Source: Coccinella septempunctata
Lineage: Eukaryota; Arthropoda; Insecta; Coleoptera; Coccinellidae
Reading direction: 5' to 3'
Length of the DNA stretch: 64,000 nt
Assembly: GCF_907165205.1 (NCBI RefSeq)
Contig: NC_058193.1
Span: 310,001-374,000 of the forward strand
The notes under the pieces: model-generated
The model's database searches: none
Seen by the model: only the letters and a program-made list of their open reading frames with translations
Told to the model about the DNA's origin: nothing
Shown: in pieces, positions 31,589-43,512 of the stretch
How positions within the stretch are numbered: the first letter of the stretch is position 1
Layout of the letters: each line of letters begins with the position of its first letter
Position numbers and translations under genes: made by a program

Positions 31589-33345
31589 ACTAGACGTTTC
31601 TCGGTCTCGTTTCGAGTCTCGTAGTGGTCTCGTAGTCTCGTAAATAATTCGGACGATAGAAGATAGGAGTATTGCTTTCGAATTTCAAAACTTTGGAATC
31701 ATTTCGGGTGCAGAAGCTTCATTAGCAAGCAAATCGAGATCGGGAATGATTGATTGAAATTCAAAACCATCAATCGACCGTAGTAGAATTTATTGAAACA
31801 TTTCACATCTAACAATATGAATATTATGTTCGAATTTCAAATTATGGGAACATAATTGTATTTGTCATTCAAATAAATGATAGATATTGGTATTCTCACA
31901 CCCTTGACCTTTTCTGTCTCATCATTCCTGATAATGGAAAATGAGCTCAATATAAATTATATTCACCCCAAAATGAAATAATCCGTATTGTTAAGAATCG
32001 TTCGAGTTCGAGGCTCGTTCAGGTCGAAAATATTGCCCTTTCAATTTTAATTTGAAATAGTGAGATATTTATTCGGCATTTTTTGTGAAATTCAAAGAGC
32101 TTTTATATTTGCGTAAGGGGAGACCGAATATCCTATTACAAGTTATACAAAATAATTCGCCGAGTTTTTAAGTCATATCATGAATGTTACTATTTTTTCC
32201 CATACATGTCTTCGAAAGCACGAAAAAAAATTGTTTGTATGGAAAATTTTATCAGAATAAGGAGAGCAGAAATTCTTCATTTCATTGCAATAAACTTCCC
32301 AAGACCAACGCACTCTTATTGGTTAAAACTTTCAGGGTATGGAAAACACCAGCCGGTGGTCTTTGATATATTTCATAAATATTCCGTTCATTTCTGCTTT
32401 TACTCTGAAAAACTGAATAGATCGTAAAATGATGCAGCCGGTGCCTGTTTTGCAGCAAAACCCTTTGTCGGCCCTCAATAAATTGGTATTATATTACCCT
32501 ATGGGTTATGGCATGAATGGGTGGGACAATTCTCTACTTGTTGACAATTTCCTAGCTACAGTCTGTTATTCTCATTATTTTGGACCAAACATTCAATGAT
32601 TATATAAAGGGGAATTCATAACTATTAATAGGACCAATTGTGCCTTGAAAAGCTATTAGGTACCCATATATCCTAATAGTTACGAATCATCCTGTATACG
32701 GAATTTTTAAAAGACTCTGTTTCTTTCACGCATTGATGTATTCAAATAGTTGCCTCAAATTTCCCCAATTCATTCAAACAGTTTTATAACCTAACCGATA
32801 TGAGTGATACGATTTATGTAAATAACAAAGAGTTTCAAACTAGAATTAATCGAATACAACTGAACCCATAAAAATTCAATGTGTGAAAAGATATAAGATA
32901 ATTCGAAATTCGATTTTGATATTCAACTTCAGAATAAGTCGAATGAGGTCGAAAATCTTCTCCGGGAAGCACTCGATTCATTCACCAGATTTAAGAGAAT
33001 TATAACTAGATATTCGATTTCTGATACTGAACGATAGACGGAAGTTTTTGCTTCATTTACTTCTATAGGTCTTGAAGCAAGTACAACAATCAATAAATGA
33101 ATTTCATATAATATTATAATTATACTTCCAAAGACAAATAATTGGAAAGAATTCCTCGGTAGATAAACTAGAATATGCGTTAAAATCACTAGATTTAAAT
33201 CTTTCGCTCTTAAAAAATGTTATCAACGACGAGACCACGAGGCTTTTACGAGACTCTCGAAGGAGACTCGAGACCAGACGAGACTAGGAGCCTACGAGAC
33301 GAGACTTTGTGTCATATCGGCGAGACGAGACGAGACTACAGTATT
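31589..33345. other. Non-coding stretch bounded by GAGAC/GTCTC repeats
   Basis: At the left edge (31589-31645) the motif TCTCG/GTCTCG is repeated in CT-strand orientation; at the right edge (33225-33345) ACGAGAC is repeated in the complementary orientation. The ~1.6 kb between has no recognised gene. The arrangement suggests an element with simple-repeat inverted ends replacing the right part of duplicated-unit copy 1, but individual ends cannot be fixed. Confidence 0.45.
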
Positions 33346-33390
33346 TGCGGAATACGCATTTGTTAAACCTTATAGAAATTCTTTGAAGTA

Positions 33391-34309
33391 GAGTCATTCG
33401 GGGCAACTGTGCGCACTTTTGTCTTTCAAGCCATACCCTGTTTCAAATGTTGAAGCTAGGAAAATTAAAACATATTCATAAGATAGAGAATGTTCTAGTC
33501 TATAAGAAAACATCAAAAAGCAAACAAACAAAAACGTTTTCTTTCCGCAAAAAAGAATTTAATAGAGAAAGTCGGAGTGCGTCCACATGCCCCGTATTGC
33601 GGGTAAGTGTGCGCACCCTCACGGGGTAAGTGAACGCAGTGCTTAGTGAAGCACACAATAAAAACAAATTACAAAATAATGTCATCAAAATGTTACAATA
33701 TTAGAGAAATGCTGTTCATTGTCAATACAGAAGCGCCTTTTTACAAGCACTGCATTATTGTTCGTGCCACCATTCCTGGTGAACACAACACTTGATACAT
33801 TCCCTTGTTGGTGGCTCTTCATATTTTTCTGAACCATTAGGATCGAGTCTTAACCAAGAAAATCAACAATGTCATAATTTATTCCTCACTGAACTAATGC
33901 CCATATAATGAATCTATGCGCACACTTACCCGCGCATACTTTCCCAAGTAAGCCAAAATTTAAATTGACATTCTTATAGAGTTGAGCAGCTAAGAGAACC
34001 TAAAATTTTTTATTATATATTTAGATTAATATGCCCATAATCGAATAAAATACTCTCTTACACTGTCGGACTCGGAATTCGGACCTGGCAGAATTTGCAG
34101 AAATGCTAAAAATTAACAAGAAACATTGAATTTGATTGATAGCAAATAAAAAGTTAACGAAACGTCGCACGGCGAACTCCTATGAAAAACTAATTTGGCG
34201 ATTCTGCACCCTTGCTTTATCCAAATGAACCACTCTTTCATACATTGCATAGTCGAGATAAACGCACTGCGCACACTTACCCACTGCGCTCAGTTTCCCC
34301 GAATGACTC
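33391..34309. mobile_element. Non-autonomous pogo-like element
   Basis: Ends GAGTCATTCGGGGCAACTG and GAGTCATTCGGGGAAACTG (read inward) are inverted repeats. Internal GTAAGTGTGCGCAC boxes occur in both orientations near each end (33601, 33620, 33920, 34270), as in pogo/Tigger-type relatives. The left end is preceded by TA; the right is followed by AATA, so the duplication is imperfect. No transposase. Confidence 0.6.
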
Positions 34310-34508
34310 AATATCAATTTGAAATGAAACATAATACAAAAACAAAAAGAAGGAAGGAGTACTGTGTGTACAACACTCCAGTTTAAGCGCCTTTATTTTA
34401 TTTTCTGAAACATAATAGATAAAAGTACATCGATAGGAATGGTTGGAATGAATAATATAAATATCTACTTGAAATGTAGTAGGTACATGCCGTATTTTCA
34501 AAAACAAA

Positions 34509-35487
34509 CTCAGAATTAAATATTTTCCATGCTACCTGTGTATCATAATTCCACAATTTCTTTCGGATTCCATTCGATTTTATAGAACAAATCATCACAT
34601 CATACTTTTCGTAATTCGCCATTGTTGTGAATCAAAATTTCTTCCATATTCTGAATTAGAAACACCAAAACAGCAGAAATATTGAGAATCAGAAAAGAGC
34701 ACGTGAAGTTTTTGACTTTCTGCATTTTGTTCCAGACAAATAAGACATAGACTACCTAATTAAATCAGCCCCAGAAAAATATTGACAAAATTTCAATTCT
34801 GAACTAGTTTTTGAAAATATTTGAATATAATTATTTATTTTTTGGGAAGCACCTGAAGAGATTGCGAAAACCTCGATCCCCTCTATCTCAAAAGGTGAGG
34901 GAAATATCCCTTAAAAGTGGAATACCCTGTACATATGGAAATGTGTCTTCAGTACAGTCTACATAGATCACAAATGCCATATGTTGTTTTTTCACTTTTT
35001 GAATAACCAGCATTTATTTCAGCAGAGATCAATAGACATTCTTCGTGTGTGGATCTCATACAAAGTCTACACCTGAAATGTTCCTCGCTACATTAACATG
35101 CACAGAAAAAACAACATTTATCCACTGCTGAACTTTTCTTGATCAATAAATACTTCAAGTCGTTCCTGTATTTATTTCTATTGATGGAATCAGTTTAACA
35201 TTCCTTCTTTACTATTTATAAAAGAAGTGAATCACAAAAACCCCGCAATTGAACACATCTTTCTGAATTACATGTTCAAGGATTTCTTTCCTCCAATTGA
35301 GGCAGTCCATCTCTTTCAATTCCATAAAGTTAAAAATTTGTCCTGCATAAAAATCTATATTTTTCGGCTCATTACCAAGTGGATCAATGAAAGTTAATAT
35401 TTTCTGCTGAAAATTCAGTTTTATTAGTACGAAATGGAGATTTCGTATTATTGGAAGAATCGCGTTCACCTTCGAGAATTCAAAGTT
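34509..35487 (-). repeat. Repeat with Ulp1-protease exon, copy A
   Basis: Shares about 760 bp of close similarity with 61780-62539, where the second copy is cut by an LTR element. On the minus strand it carries an Ulp1-like exon (35487-35212) and a small exon MANYEKYDVMICSIKSNGIR (34622-34537, donor GTAGCA). The ends of the repeat were not identified. Confidence 0.7.
35212..35487 (-). pseudogene. Ulp1/C48 cysteine protease exon
   Basis: The exon follows acceptor TTTTTACAG and starts NFEFSKVNAILPII. It shows LHFVLIKL (His site), ILTFIDPLGNEP (Asp site), and QKDVFNCGVFVIHFF (Gln and Cys of the triad), the order of the SUMO/ubiquitin-like C48 catalytic core. It stops at 35212, short of the usual C-terminal helix; the sister copy instead has a frameshift at the Cys motif. 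Ulp1-like proteases are carried by several eukaryotic DNA transposons (Mutator-like and others). N-terminal parts were not found, so it is a fragment. Confidence 0.75.
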
Positions 35488-35952
35488 CTGTAAAAATTTT
35501 GGTGATGAAAGCTTCCATAGTGAGTTAAGAGTATAAACAGGGATAATAAAATAAAAACAAAAAACAGGAAATAGGAGCTAGTAACTCTCCTTTTCCTTTC
35601 TTGACGCCAGTGGCGGATTTACCATAGAGGCTGAGTAGGCTGCAGCCTAGGGTGGCAGATTTGGGGAAAATTTTGTTTGCACTAATTATAGAAACTGAAA
35701 TGCTTGTATTTCATAGATATTTTAATATCTATCTACATCTGATTTTCCCTAATTATCAAAAAAACTGACCAAGTAGTGGTTCATTACTATTTTCCTGTTT
35801 CACTCTTATTTTGGCTTTATTCTGAAACTTCGTGGGGGTGAAAAATTTTGGTGAAACCAGATTCTGAATCGTTGGGATGTGTTTCTTCGGTTCCTACGTA
35901 AACCCAATTCAAGAAATGTTTGTACAGAAGTTCGTATCTATGGCTCTATTTA

Positions 35953-36565
35953 CAAGGTGAGCAAAATTCGTCGTCTACTGAGGGGATCCCGAGAAGTATC
36001 GCAGCTAGAAGAAAACGGATGACACATTCTCTAGCTCTTTTTTCATGACTAATCCAAATCTGAAAACAGAACCGGCTTATCTTTTCTAGATTTTGAGTTA
36101 TAATCAAAAATTGGGATTGTGACGAATTCGAAAAGTTCTCATAGCTTTTTTGCGTTTGAAGTTACATATCTGAAACTTACCTTCTTAGTTACTTTTATAC
36201 GTAGATTCTACTGACAGAATCTTTTTTCCAATTCAAAAATGAACAAATTCAATGAAAGTTTGCATTTAAAAAAACGAAAGTTCGCCTAATGTTTCGAAAT
36301 AAAAAAATATTTGCTGCTCGTCAGTGGATTCTACGTGAAAAGGGTCTGTAAAAGGTTCAAGTTTCAGATCTGTAACTTCAAAGACAAAAAAAGTTATGAA
36401 AAATTTTCGAAATCGTCAAAGTTTAATTTTTTGCTAATAACTCAAAATCGGTTTTCACCATTCTTTGTTTCTCTGAAAAAGTGCTCGAGAATGTGTCATC
36501 CGTTTTCCTCCAGGTGCCATAGTTCTCGAGTTTCCCTCAGTAGACAAAGAATTTTACCCACCCCG
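35953..36565. mobile_element. Foldback element, relative of 2016-3428
   Basis: Begins CAAGGTGAGCAAAATTCGTC and ends TTTTACCCACCCCG with TA at both sides (35951-35952, 36566-36567). The arms share GTCTACTGAGGGGATC and the AGAAGAAAACGGA block with the larger element. 613 bp; no coding capacity. Confidence 0.75.
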
Positions 36566-36742
36566 TATACACCAGCGACTAATTGTTCGGGTGAGAGAAG
36601 CTTTTTTTGCTTGAAAAAGGTGAAAAGTTAGGTACCTAAGAACCACATTAAGCCAAGAAAAGCTGAACGCTTTGGCTTTTTTGTGTATAACGTCATAACT
36701 AAAAAAAATTTCGTATGACGACATCGCAAGATATTTTAACAG

Positions 36743-36987
36743 CGGGTTTCATAAAAATTTGATTGTGCGATCAACGCTCGATTTCTAAAACGAAATCACT
36801 GAAACATTTTCATTGCTGAATTTATTGAACAAGTAGCAATTGAGAATAATTTAATGGACGTATGAACACAATTTGATACGAGAATGCTATTATGAATGAT
36901 CATGGCTGAATTATCGATTGAAAACTAACTGACGTCTTCTGTTGGTCAATCAAGCGTTGATTCCCTAATCAAGCTTTATGAAACCCG
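36743..36987. mobile_element. 245-bp MITE
   Basis: Inverted ends CGGGTTTCATAAAAATTTGA and CGGGTTTCATAAAGCTTGA (read inward), with a second match (ATCAACGCTCGAT / ATCAACGCTTGAT) further in. The target duplication is not certain (AG on both sides). No coding. Confidence 0.65.
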
Positions 36988-37085
36988 AGGTGGGACTTTT
37001 ATGACTTACGTTTCTATTTTATTGTCATCGTCAGTTAGATTGTGGCCATATAATACATATAATAACAAGAATAGAAGGAAAGGTC

Positions 37086-37754
37086 TTTTCTTTTTTGTGC
37101 CCCTGCTTAGTTACAGCCCCCTGAAGATGCCGCCCAAAGAGCAGTTTTTGTTTTTTTTTTATTGAAAATCAATAAAATTACATCAAGCAGATATTTTATA
37201 CGGGCGAGAAGGCATTAAAAAAAATTTGGTTCTGTTCGTCTTTGATAGAAAGGGGTAGAAAAATTCATCCCTGATCCTTCCTTCGCAAGAAACTTTTTCG
37301 ATTTCATATCTTATAATAAAAAATTAATTTTGGATGAATTAATCCATTCTCAAAAAATCATCTTGAGATTTTTGTCACATATGCTCATCAAGATGATTGT
37401 GTTCACAAACGCAGAAATATTCGATATGCACTTTGTTTACGGTCTTTGTTTTTCTTGAAAAACCGCGAATTTTCCCAAGAAACTACAAGAGACCTTATTT
37501 ATTAAAAATGGATCAAGCTATCCAAAATCAATCTTTTATTTTGAAATATGGATATGGAAAAAAGTTTCTTGCGGAACAATGTTTAGGGGTGGCTTTTTCT
37601 AGCACTTTCAACCATAGAGGAACAACGCCGAAAATTTCTACCCCGCATAAAATATCTGCTTGATTTCATTGCTGTCAGTTTTTCGATTCTCAAGTATAAA
37701 ATTAAAAACTGCTTTTCGGGCTGTAACTAAGCAGGGGGACTCAAAAAAAGAAAA
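37086..37754. mobile_element. 669-bp foldback element
   Basis: Left arm TTTTCTTTTTTGTGCCCCTG then CTTAGTTACAGCCC; right arm is its complement ending with CAAAAAAAGAAAA. Internal AAATCAAGCAGATATTTTAT blocks also pair. A stem of ~120 bp with indels surrounds a ~420-bp loop. The plus-strand frame 37397-37663 lies in the loop and shows no similarity. Confidence 0.65.
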
Positions 37755-38679
37755 TTGCACATTAAAGGTCCGCCCTATTTTCTGACGAAGAATCATCCCT
37801 TAATTTCTTGCAACTATTCCTATGGACCATGTTACCATGTATATATGGTGTGCCATACCGAATGATGATAAATTTCTACTTTTCGTTCGATATAGAATAT
37901 ATCTATTCTATTTTAAACTGTGCGCCCAACAAAAATGATTTAATTACGTTTACTGAATGTATATCACTGTGTGACTAATGTCAATTAATATATCCATCAC
38001 TTCGCCTCATTAGAAGTCTATGACTAAATTTTATTTCATTTAGAAATAAAAGTTCTATTTCTTGTGAAATCTCAACTTAATCGTTGCGTTGTAAAAGTGA
38101 TCTGGAAACTCGGGAACTGACACATCGGATTCCCTAGGTCACAATAATTATGAGTATAGTTATTAGGACCAACGTGTACAAATCTCAAAGTTACATTTTC
38201 ACTGACACCAAAAATTGTCATTAATATTTTGAATTAAATAATTATGGTAAGGGCGGCAAAATTTGAATAGCCTACTTTCGGCAAATATGTAAATTCGCCA
38301 CTGCTTGACGCCATAAACTGCTTTGATGCTGTGATATGGTGTTAAGACTCAACTGCCTCCTTTCTTCCGCCGTCAACTCCAAATTTTTTAAGAAATCTTC
38401 ACACTTTTAGACCGAATAATCACCTTCATTTTTCCGTGCTTCATTTGTGGTTTCAGGTGGATTGAATGATGAATATTTAGCATTTCACAATTTGAAGAAT
38501 TGCCTTCAGATGCAAAATTTTTCAAAAATCTTGCATTGAAGTACGACCCATACCGTACAAAAGTACCGAGAAACAAAGGGACACCTGTTTTATGTAATCA
38601 GGATGATATGACTGCATTTATAATAGATCCATCAAATCATTCTTAGACCGATCTAAATGAGAAACAGCCTCTGAACTTA
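37755..38679. other. No gene seen
   Basis: AT-rich sequence without a recognised coding frame or repeat ends. Its right margin is the tail of the LINE fragment. Confidence 0.35.
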
Positions 38680-39222
38680 TTCATTCATTAATTCATTTCT
38701 TTATCCCGTTACCGGGAATAAATCTATAAAAACAAGAAAAAAAATTGCGAACGGGCTTGTAATTTCTTAGGACTAGTTGCGACTGTGTGCTCTCCTGTAA
38801 GAGACCCAACCGTGACCTGCAGATCCTTCCACACTCAGGGCATGGATAGCCACCGACCAGATCTGGCCGCCGCTGTATCTTTCTCGATTCTCCATTGTAA
38901 CTGTGTACCAAAGACCTCCACTGTGACCTGTCTAACGCTAGTTGTTCCCAGTTATGATTGGCATTAACTAATTGTAGTGATTGATGTAGTGTATCCTTAA
39001 ACCGCTTATACTGGCCTCCTCGTTTTCAGACTCCCTCAGTGAATTCGCCATATAGAGCTATTTTGGGGAGTCTTGTGTCTTGCATCCTCAGAATGTGGCC
39101 GCTCCATCTGAGTCGGGCCCTCGTTACTTGAGTCTCAATTGTTGTACAACTCGCGCGTTGCAAGACTTCTGCATTCGAAACTTGGTGGAACCATCTGATG
39201 TGCATTATCACCTTTTACGCCT
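38680..39222 (-). pseudogene. LINE ORF2 C-terminus with zinc finger and 3' tail
   Basis: The minus strand reads HIRWFHQVSNAEVLQRASC, RARLRWSGHILRMQDTRLPK, then after a single TGA (near 39024, where CGA is expected) KRGGQYKRFKDTLHQSL and NWEQLALDRSQWRS. It closes with a CPECGRICRSRLGL finger. This block order is the extreme C-terminus of a widespread animal LINE type, after the polymerase. Then follow an A-rich region, TCCCGTTACCGGGAT and an (AATG)n tail at 38680-38700. It is 5'-truncated at about 39222. The same tail is found at 30203 and 56880. Confidence 0.75.
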
Positions 39223-39965
39223 TAGCGTACAGTCGGATGTGATACTTTGCAGATTTTTTTCCTCTCTAAGAACTCTGTTGTCACACTCTAAAAGTTTTTT
39301 TTTTATATTGAATGTATCCTCATTCACGAGTTCTTTCTTGAGAAAATCCCTCTCATATCCTCTGACAGAACTGGTTAAATACCTTCTGTGACAATAATCT
39401 CGCGAAGAGCTATAAACTGACACCATTCTCGTTGCAAGGATTATGAATATTTGGAACTGCTTGTATCCATAATTATTGTGTTTGCACTGAGCATTAATTA
39501 TATAAGCGTTCCTTTTTTTGGAAAATTTTACATATTTGAAAATAATACAACAAACCTTGTTGATATATTTTTTTAACCGGTTCTTAATGTAATATGGATA
39601 ACGCTTCTTATTCAATTTTCCCATTGGAAATAAAAATTCCCATAATTCAGGTTTTATTTTAAAGCACACTTCCATATACGAACAAACATTTTTTTCTCAA
39701 TGGGCATATCTGAACACGTTTGTTCGCTAAGTGCTAAATTCTGAGCATTCGTAGGTAAAATTCGCGGATTGTCACCGATACCTGATAGATTAAGAATTTC
39801 TTCTGGAATTCTTATTTCATATGGTGTTATGTCATGCTTTAACATTTTTCTGGGCTCGAGATTTTCATCATCATATTCTTTGGGGACCTCGGAAGTTGGG
39901 GAGCAATTAATGCAATCATCTTCGTTGGGTTGATCAGCGGTTGTGAAATCTCCATATTTTGGCAT
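39216..39965 (-). pseudogene. N-terminal part of a DDE-like family protein
   Basis: The first frame starts MPKYGDFTTADQPNEDDCIN (39965-39654) and is acidic. An overlapping second frame gives KKRNAYIINAQCKHNNYGYK, VSVYSSSRDYCHRRYL, VRGYERDFLKKEL and REEKNLQSITSDCTLRRKR. The last block aligns with KNLQKVKSDIVCRK at the start of the DDE-like gene of the duplicated unit (57376), so this is probably the N-terminus of another family member. It is a fragment joined to the LINE. Confidence 0.45.
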
Positions 39966-40247
39966 TTCCTTCAGTATGAGAACATTTGTGGTAACTACTT
40001 GAGTTAGGAAAAATATTTTCCCTACTAGCGTGAATGAAACAATTTTATTTTTTATTTCACGGTAGAGTCGTCGTCTTGAAACCTTAGAACATATCTATAC
40101 TTCATTCAAATTTATTTTAGCAGTCGGTTGGCCATGAAATAATTTTCTCAAGTTTCTGTAACTAGAACGAAGTTAGGTTGGCAATCATGAAATGTCGTTA
40201 ATGTCATAACGCCGTTGCCACAACTAATATCAATTTTTATTGCGAAA

Positions 40248-40541
40248 ATGCCGAAAGTGATTGAAAAAAGAGACAGGGTTTCAGGAAGTGCTATTTAGAA
40301 TTCAGGTCCGCTCATTCAAATAGTTATACCCTGATATTCTAAAATCCACAATACGTCAGACGGTAGCGAACATATTCAATGTAAGAGAATTTATATAATG
40401 TTTCATCTGAATCTAAACGACTTATATTTCAGCTGGATATTTCCACAATCAGAAATATTGTGAATGAAGAGGATGACAAAGAATTTCCTTCTATTGGGAG
40501 ACCCAAAAAAGTGGTCTCAAATCCTGTAGATTTGCGGTAAA
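40248..40541 (+). pseudogene. Helix-turn-helix N-terminus of an IS630/Tc1-like transposase
   Basis: Starts MPKVIEKRDRVS. After a frame change it reads LYPDILKSTIRQTVANIF up to donor GTAAGA at 40381. A short intron (acceptor TATATTTCAG at 40432) leads to LDISTIRNIVNEEDDKEF and SIGRPKKVV. This fits the paired HTH and basic linker at the start of insect DDE_3-type transposases. An in-frame TAG at about 40303 and the absence of a DDE core show decay. Confidence 0.45.
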
Positions 40542-41300
40542 TGTCATCGGAGAATAAGTTCCCTAAAATGGATTTTTCTATTTTTCATTTGACTTGTCCT
40601 ATACAATATAAATGTCTTAAGGTACTAATAAATACCTAATTATTATTATTACATCAATGTATTAAGATGAATAGCCACAAATACGCGCAAGTTGCCCTTA
40701 CTTGTTTCATCTCAACTTGAAACTTCCTTCAATTCCTCTTACTTATATTGATGCAAGATAATTTTTGTTGAAGAATTTAACATTCTTGTAATTATCTGTT
40801 AATTCCTTCGGGAGATACCCATTCCCAACCACTGCAATATATGCATTTCATCTTCGGGTTAATATTTTTGAAATCTACAAATGATGTAAGCCAAAGAAGA
40901 TAACGAACATTAACTCTCCTCAAGCTAGTGCATATTATGATATTATACTGATCTCTTGTATTTTCCATCCAAATAACTGGATTTGGTATGCCTTCAATCA
41001 GTTTGTATAAACTTCAATTATGTTTGTTGGTATATTTATTCCATTAGTTTATTATAGTATTAAATAATTGATCGTTTGGAATTTTGTAAATCTAATTTAT
41101 TTAGTCAAATATAATAAAACGTTTCGGGTTCGGGCCCTTTTTCAATCTAAAAACAAATATCAAAAACACAGTTACATATACAATTATTCGAAATAGAGAT
41201 CCGTCACCTTTATTTTAGCAATTTCCAAGTCTTCTGCTTGTGGTGCATGTGTCCTCATTCTTCATTTTGTAACATAATGTGGTGCTAAGTCAATGAATTG

Positions 41301-41911
41301 TCAAGTTGGTGTCGTTGTCACTCTTCTTCTTCTTTCGTTGTCGTTTTCCGCTGTCTTCTTTATAATCGTTGAGTATATTTTGTTCAGACCATTTATATCT
41401 GTTCTGTCGTTGATAGAGTTGGGGTTTCGTTTTATATAAATCATTTCCAAAAATTCCCTGGTTCTTTTATTTGTTTCCCTATCTAATATCCTTGTATTCT
41501 CAAAATTGAAAGTGTGGTTGTTTTCTATTGTATGTTTGTAAAGGGCTGTTTGAGTTTTGGAATATTTGTGTCCTTTTATCCTGTTGTTCAGATTTTGTTC
41601 CGTTTGTCCTATGTACACTCCATTACATTGGTTGCATGGTATCTCGTAGATGATATGTGATTTTTGACCTTTCGGGACTATTGCCTTCAATCTCGAAAAT
41701 AATTGATTAACTTGTATAAATGGTTTGTGTGCAATCCTTATATTGGGGTATGGCTTCATTATGTTTTCTATTTTCTCAGACAGTGTTGGGATGTATGGTA
41801 GGGGTATGTAAACTATTGGCTCGGTTTTTGGATTTTGGTAAATTAGTGAGTTGTAAAATTTATGAGTGCGTTGTTTTATTGTTCTCTTTATCATTTCTTG
41901 GGGGTAATTGT
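41301..41911 (-). pseudogene. GIY-YIG end of Penelope, inverted copy
   Basis: Reads TNNYPQEMIKRTIKQRTHKF through YEIPCNQCNGVYIGQTEQNL to RRRVTTTPT, the same as the plus copy except for single substitutions such as DRETNKR against DRGTNKR. It lacks the RT connector, so it starts within the linker. Codons before 41911 belong to the junction, not to the protein. Confidence 0.85.
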
Positions 41912-42759
41912 TTGTGGACAATAAAATCAACTTTCTGGACATGACCATCATTAGAGAAAATAACAAAATAGAAACTAAAATGCTCCGAAAAACCATTAAC
42001 TCAGACCGGATACTTGATTACAACTCAGCACATAACATCAAACAGAAAAAAGCAATAGTAACCAATTATATAGATCGAGCAATCAAATTAACTTCACCAC
42101 GTTATAGACCGGAGATACTAAATCAGATCTCCTCCCTACTTGCCACAAACAATTACCCCCAAGAAATGATAAAGAGAACAATAAAACAACGCACTCATAA
42201 ATTTTACAACTCACTAATTTACCAAAATCCAAAAACCGAGCCAATAGTTTACATACCCCTACCATACATCCCAACACTGTCTGAGAAAATAGAAAACATA
42301 ATGAAGCCATACCCCAATATAAGGATTGCACACAAACCATTTATACAAGTTAATCAATTATTTTCGAGATTGAAGGCAATAGTCCCGAAAGGTCAAAAAT
42401 CACATATCATCTACGAGATACCATGCAACCAATGTAATGGAGTGTACATAGGACAAACGGAACAAAATCTGAACAACAGGATAAAAGGACACAAATATTC
42501 CAAAACTCAAACAGCCCTTTACAAACATACAATAGAAAACAACCACACTTTCAATTTTGAGAATACAAGGATATTAGATAGGGGAACAAATAAAAGAACC
42601 AGGGAATTTTTGGAAATGATTTATATAAAACGAAACCCCAACTCTATCAACGACAGAACAGATATAAATGGTCTGAACAAAATATACTCAACGATTATAA
42701 AGAAGACAGCGGAAAACGACAACGAAAGAAGAAGAAGAGTGACAACGACACCAACTTGA
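41908..42759 (+). CDS. Penelope-like RT connector and GIY-YIG endonuclease (5'-truncated)
   Basis: A 283-codon open frame. It starts with FVDNKINFLDMTIIRENN, the end of the Penelope reverse transcriptase, passes through a Leu/Lys-rich connector with LLATNNYPQEMIKRTIKQR, and has the GIY-YIG nuclease IIYEIPCNQCNGVYIGQTEQ with NNRIKGHKYS and the closing HTIENNHTFNFENT...FLEMIYIKR block. In Penelope elements this nuclease nicks target DNA so that the RT can prime. The frame is intact, but polymerase fingers and palm are missing, so this copy cannot reverse-transcribe. Confidence 0.88.
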   Translation: MFVDNKINFLDMTIIRENNKIETKMLRKTINSDRILDYNSAHNIKQKKAIVTNYIDRAIKLTSPRYRPEILNQISSLLATNNYPQEMIKRTIKQRTHKFYNSLIYQNPKTEPIVYIPLPYIPTLSEKIENIMKPYPNIRIAHKPFIQVNQLFSRLKAIVPKGQKSHIIYEIPCNQCNGVYIGQTEQNLNNRIKGHKYSKTQTALYKHTIENNHTFNFENTRILDRGTNKRTREFLEMIYIKRNPNSINDRTDINGLNKIYSTIIKKTAENDNERRRRVTTTPT

Positions 42760-43512
42760 CAATTCATTGACTTAGCACCACATTATGTTACAAAATGAAG
42801 AATGAGGACACATGCACCACAAGCAGAAGACTTGGAAATTGCTAAAATAAAGGTGACAGATCTCTATTTCGAATAATTGTATATGTAACTGTGTTTTTGA
42901 TATTTGTTTTTAGATTGAAAAAGGGCCCGAACCCGAAACGTTTTATTATATTTGACTAAATAAATTAGATTTACAAAATTCCAAACGATCAATTATTTAA
43001 TACTATAACTTCAATTATGTTCGTCACATATTTTCCGAAGAGATTCGACATTGTGATAGTGATAAAATACGTAATAACAGAAACTTTTACGTAGAATGGG
43101 CAACATAGTGTTGATTTAAAACCCAAAAATGTTTTGACAAGCTTCATAACCCCACATTTTCGTACTATACAGAGTGAAATGTGTCAAATTTCCATGGCCA
43201 ACCGACTGCTAAAATAAAAGTGAATGAAGTATATGTTCTAAGCTTGAAACTGACTTTATAAGAAATTATATTTTTGTGCGCTCAGCCCCATAGAAAAACG
43301 TTTGAATTTTATGATTGGCGCATAGAAACATGCCAAAATTTTTTGATTGATGCGCGCAAAAAAAAAGTTCTGCTATTCACTGAGGCAGGGCTTTTTTCTG
43401 CATGATTTTTTAATAGTATTACTCCCCAAACGTGCTTTCGGAAAGTAATACCTGCGAAACGCTAGTAGGAAAATAATTTATCAAATATATGTTTCCTCCT
43501 ACAATCTATGTA

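Larger units (their letters stand above)
41027..43008. mobile_element. Palindromic Penelope-like element
   Basis: A 5'-truncated Penelope (42148-43008, plus) is preceded by a nearly identical inverted copy (41055-41912, minus), with 235 bp of extra 5' sequence belonging to the plus copy between them. Both copies end with the same 3' sequence (GGGCCCGAACCCGAAACG). Host sequence AACTTCAATTATGTT occurs on both sides (ends near 41024; starts near 43009), a 14-15 bp target duplication. The arms differ at very few sites (for example E/G in the GIY-YIG tail). Confidence 0.88.
40085..43245. mobile_element. Long-inverted-repeat transposon disrupted by Penelope
   Basis: About 65 bp at 40085-40150 (GCAGTCGGTTGGCCATG) return inverted at 43180-43245 (CATGGCCAACCGACTGC, then AATGAAGTATA and GTTCTAAG). 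The interior begins with a helix-turn-helix coding piece at 40248-40541. A Penelope occupies 41027-43008. The outer ends and target duplication are unclear. Confidence 0.55.
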
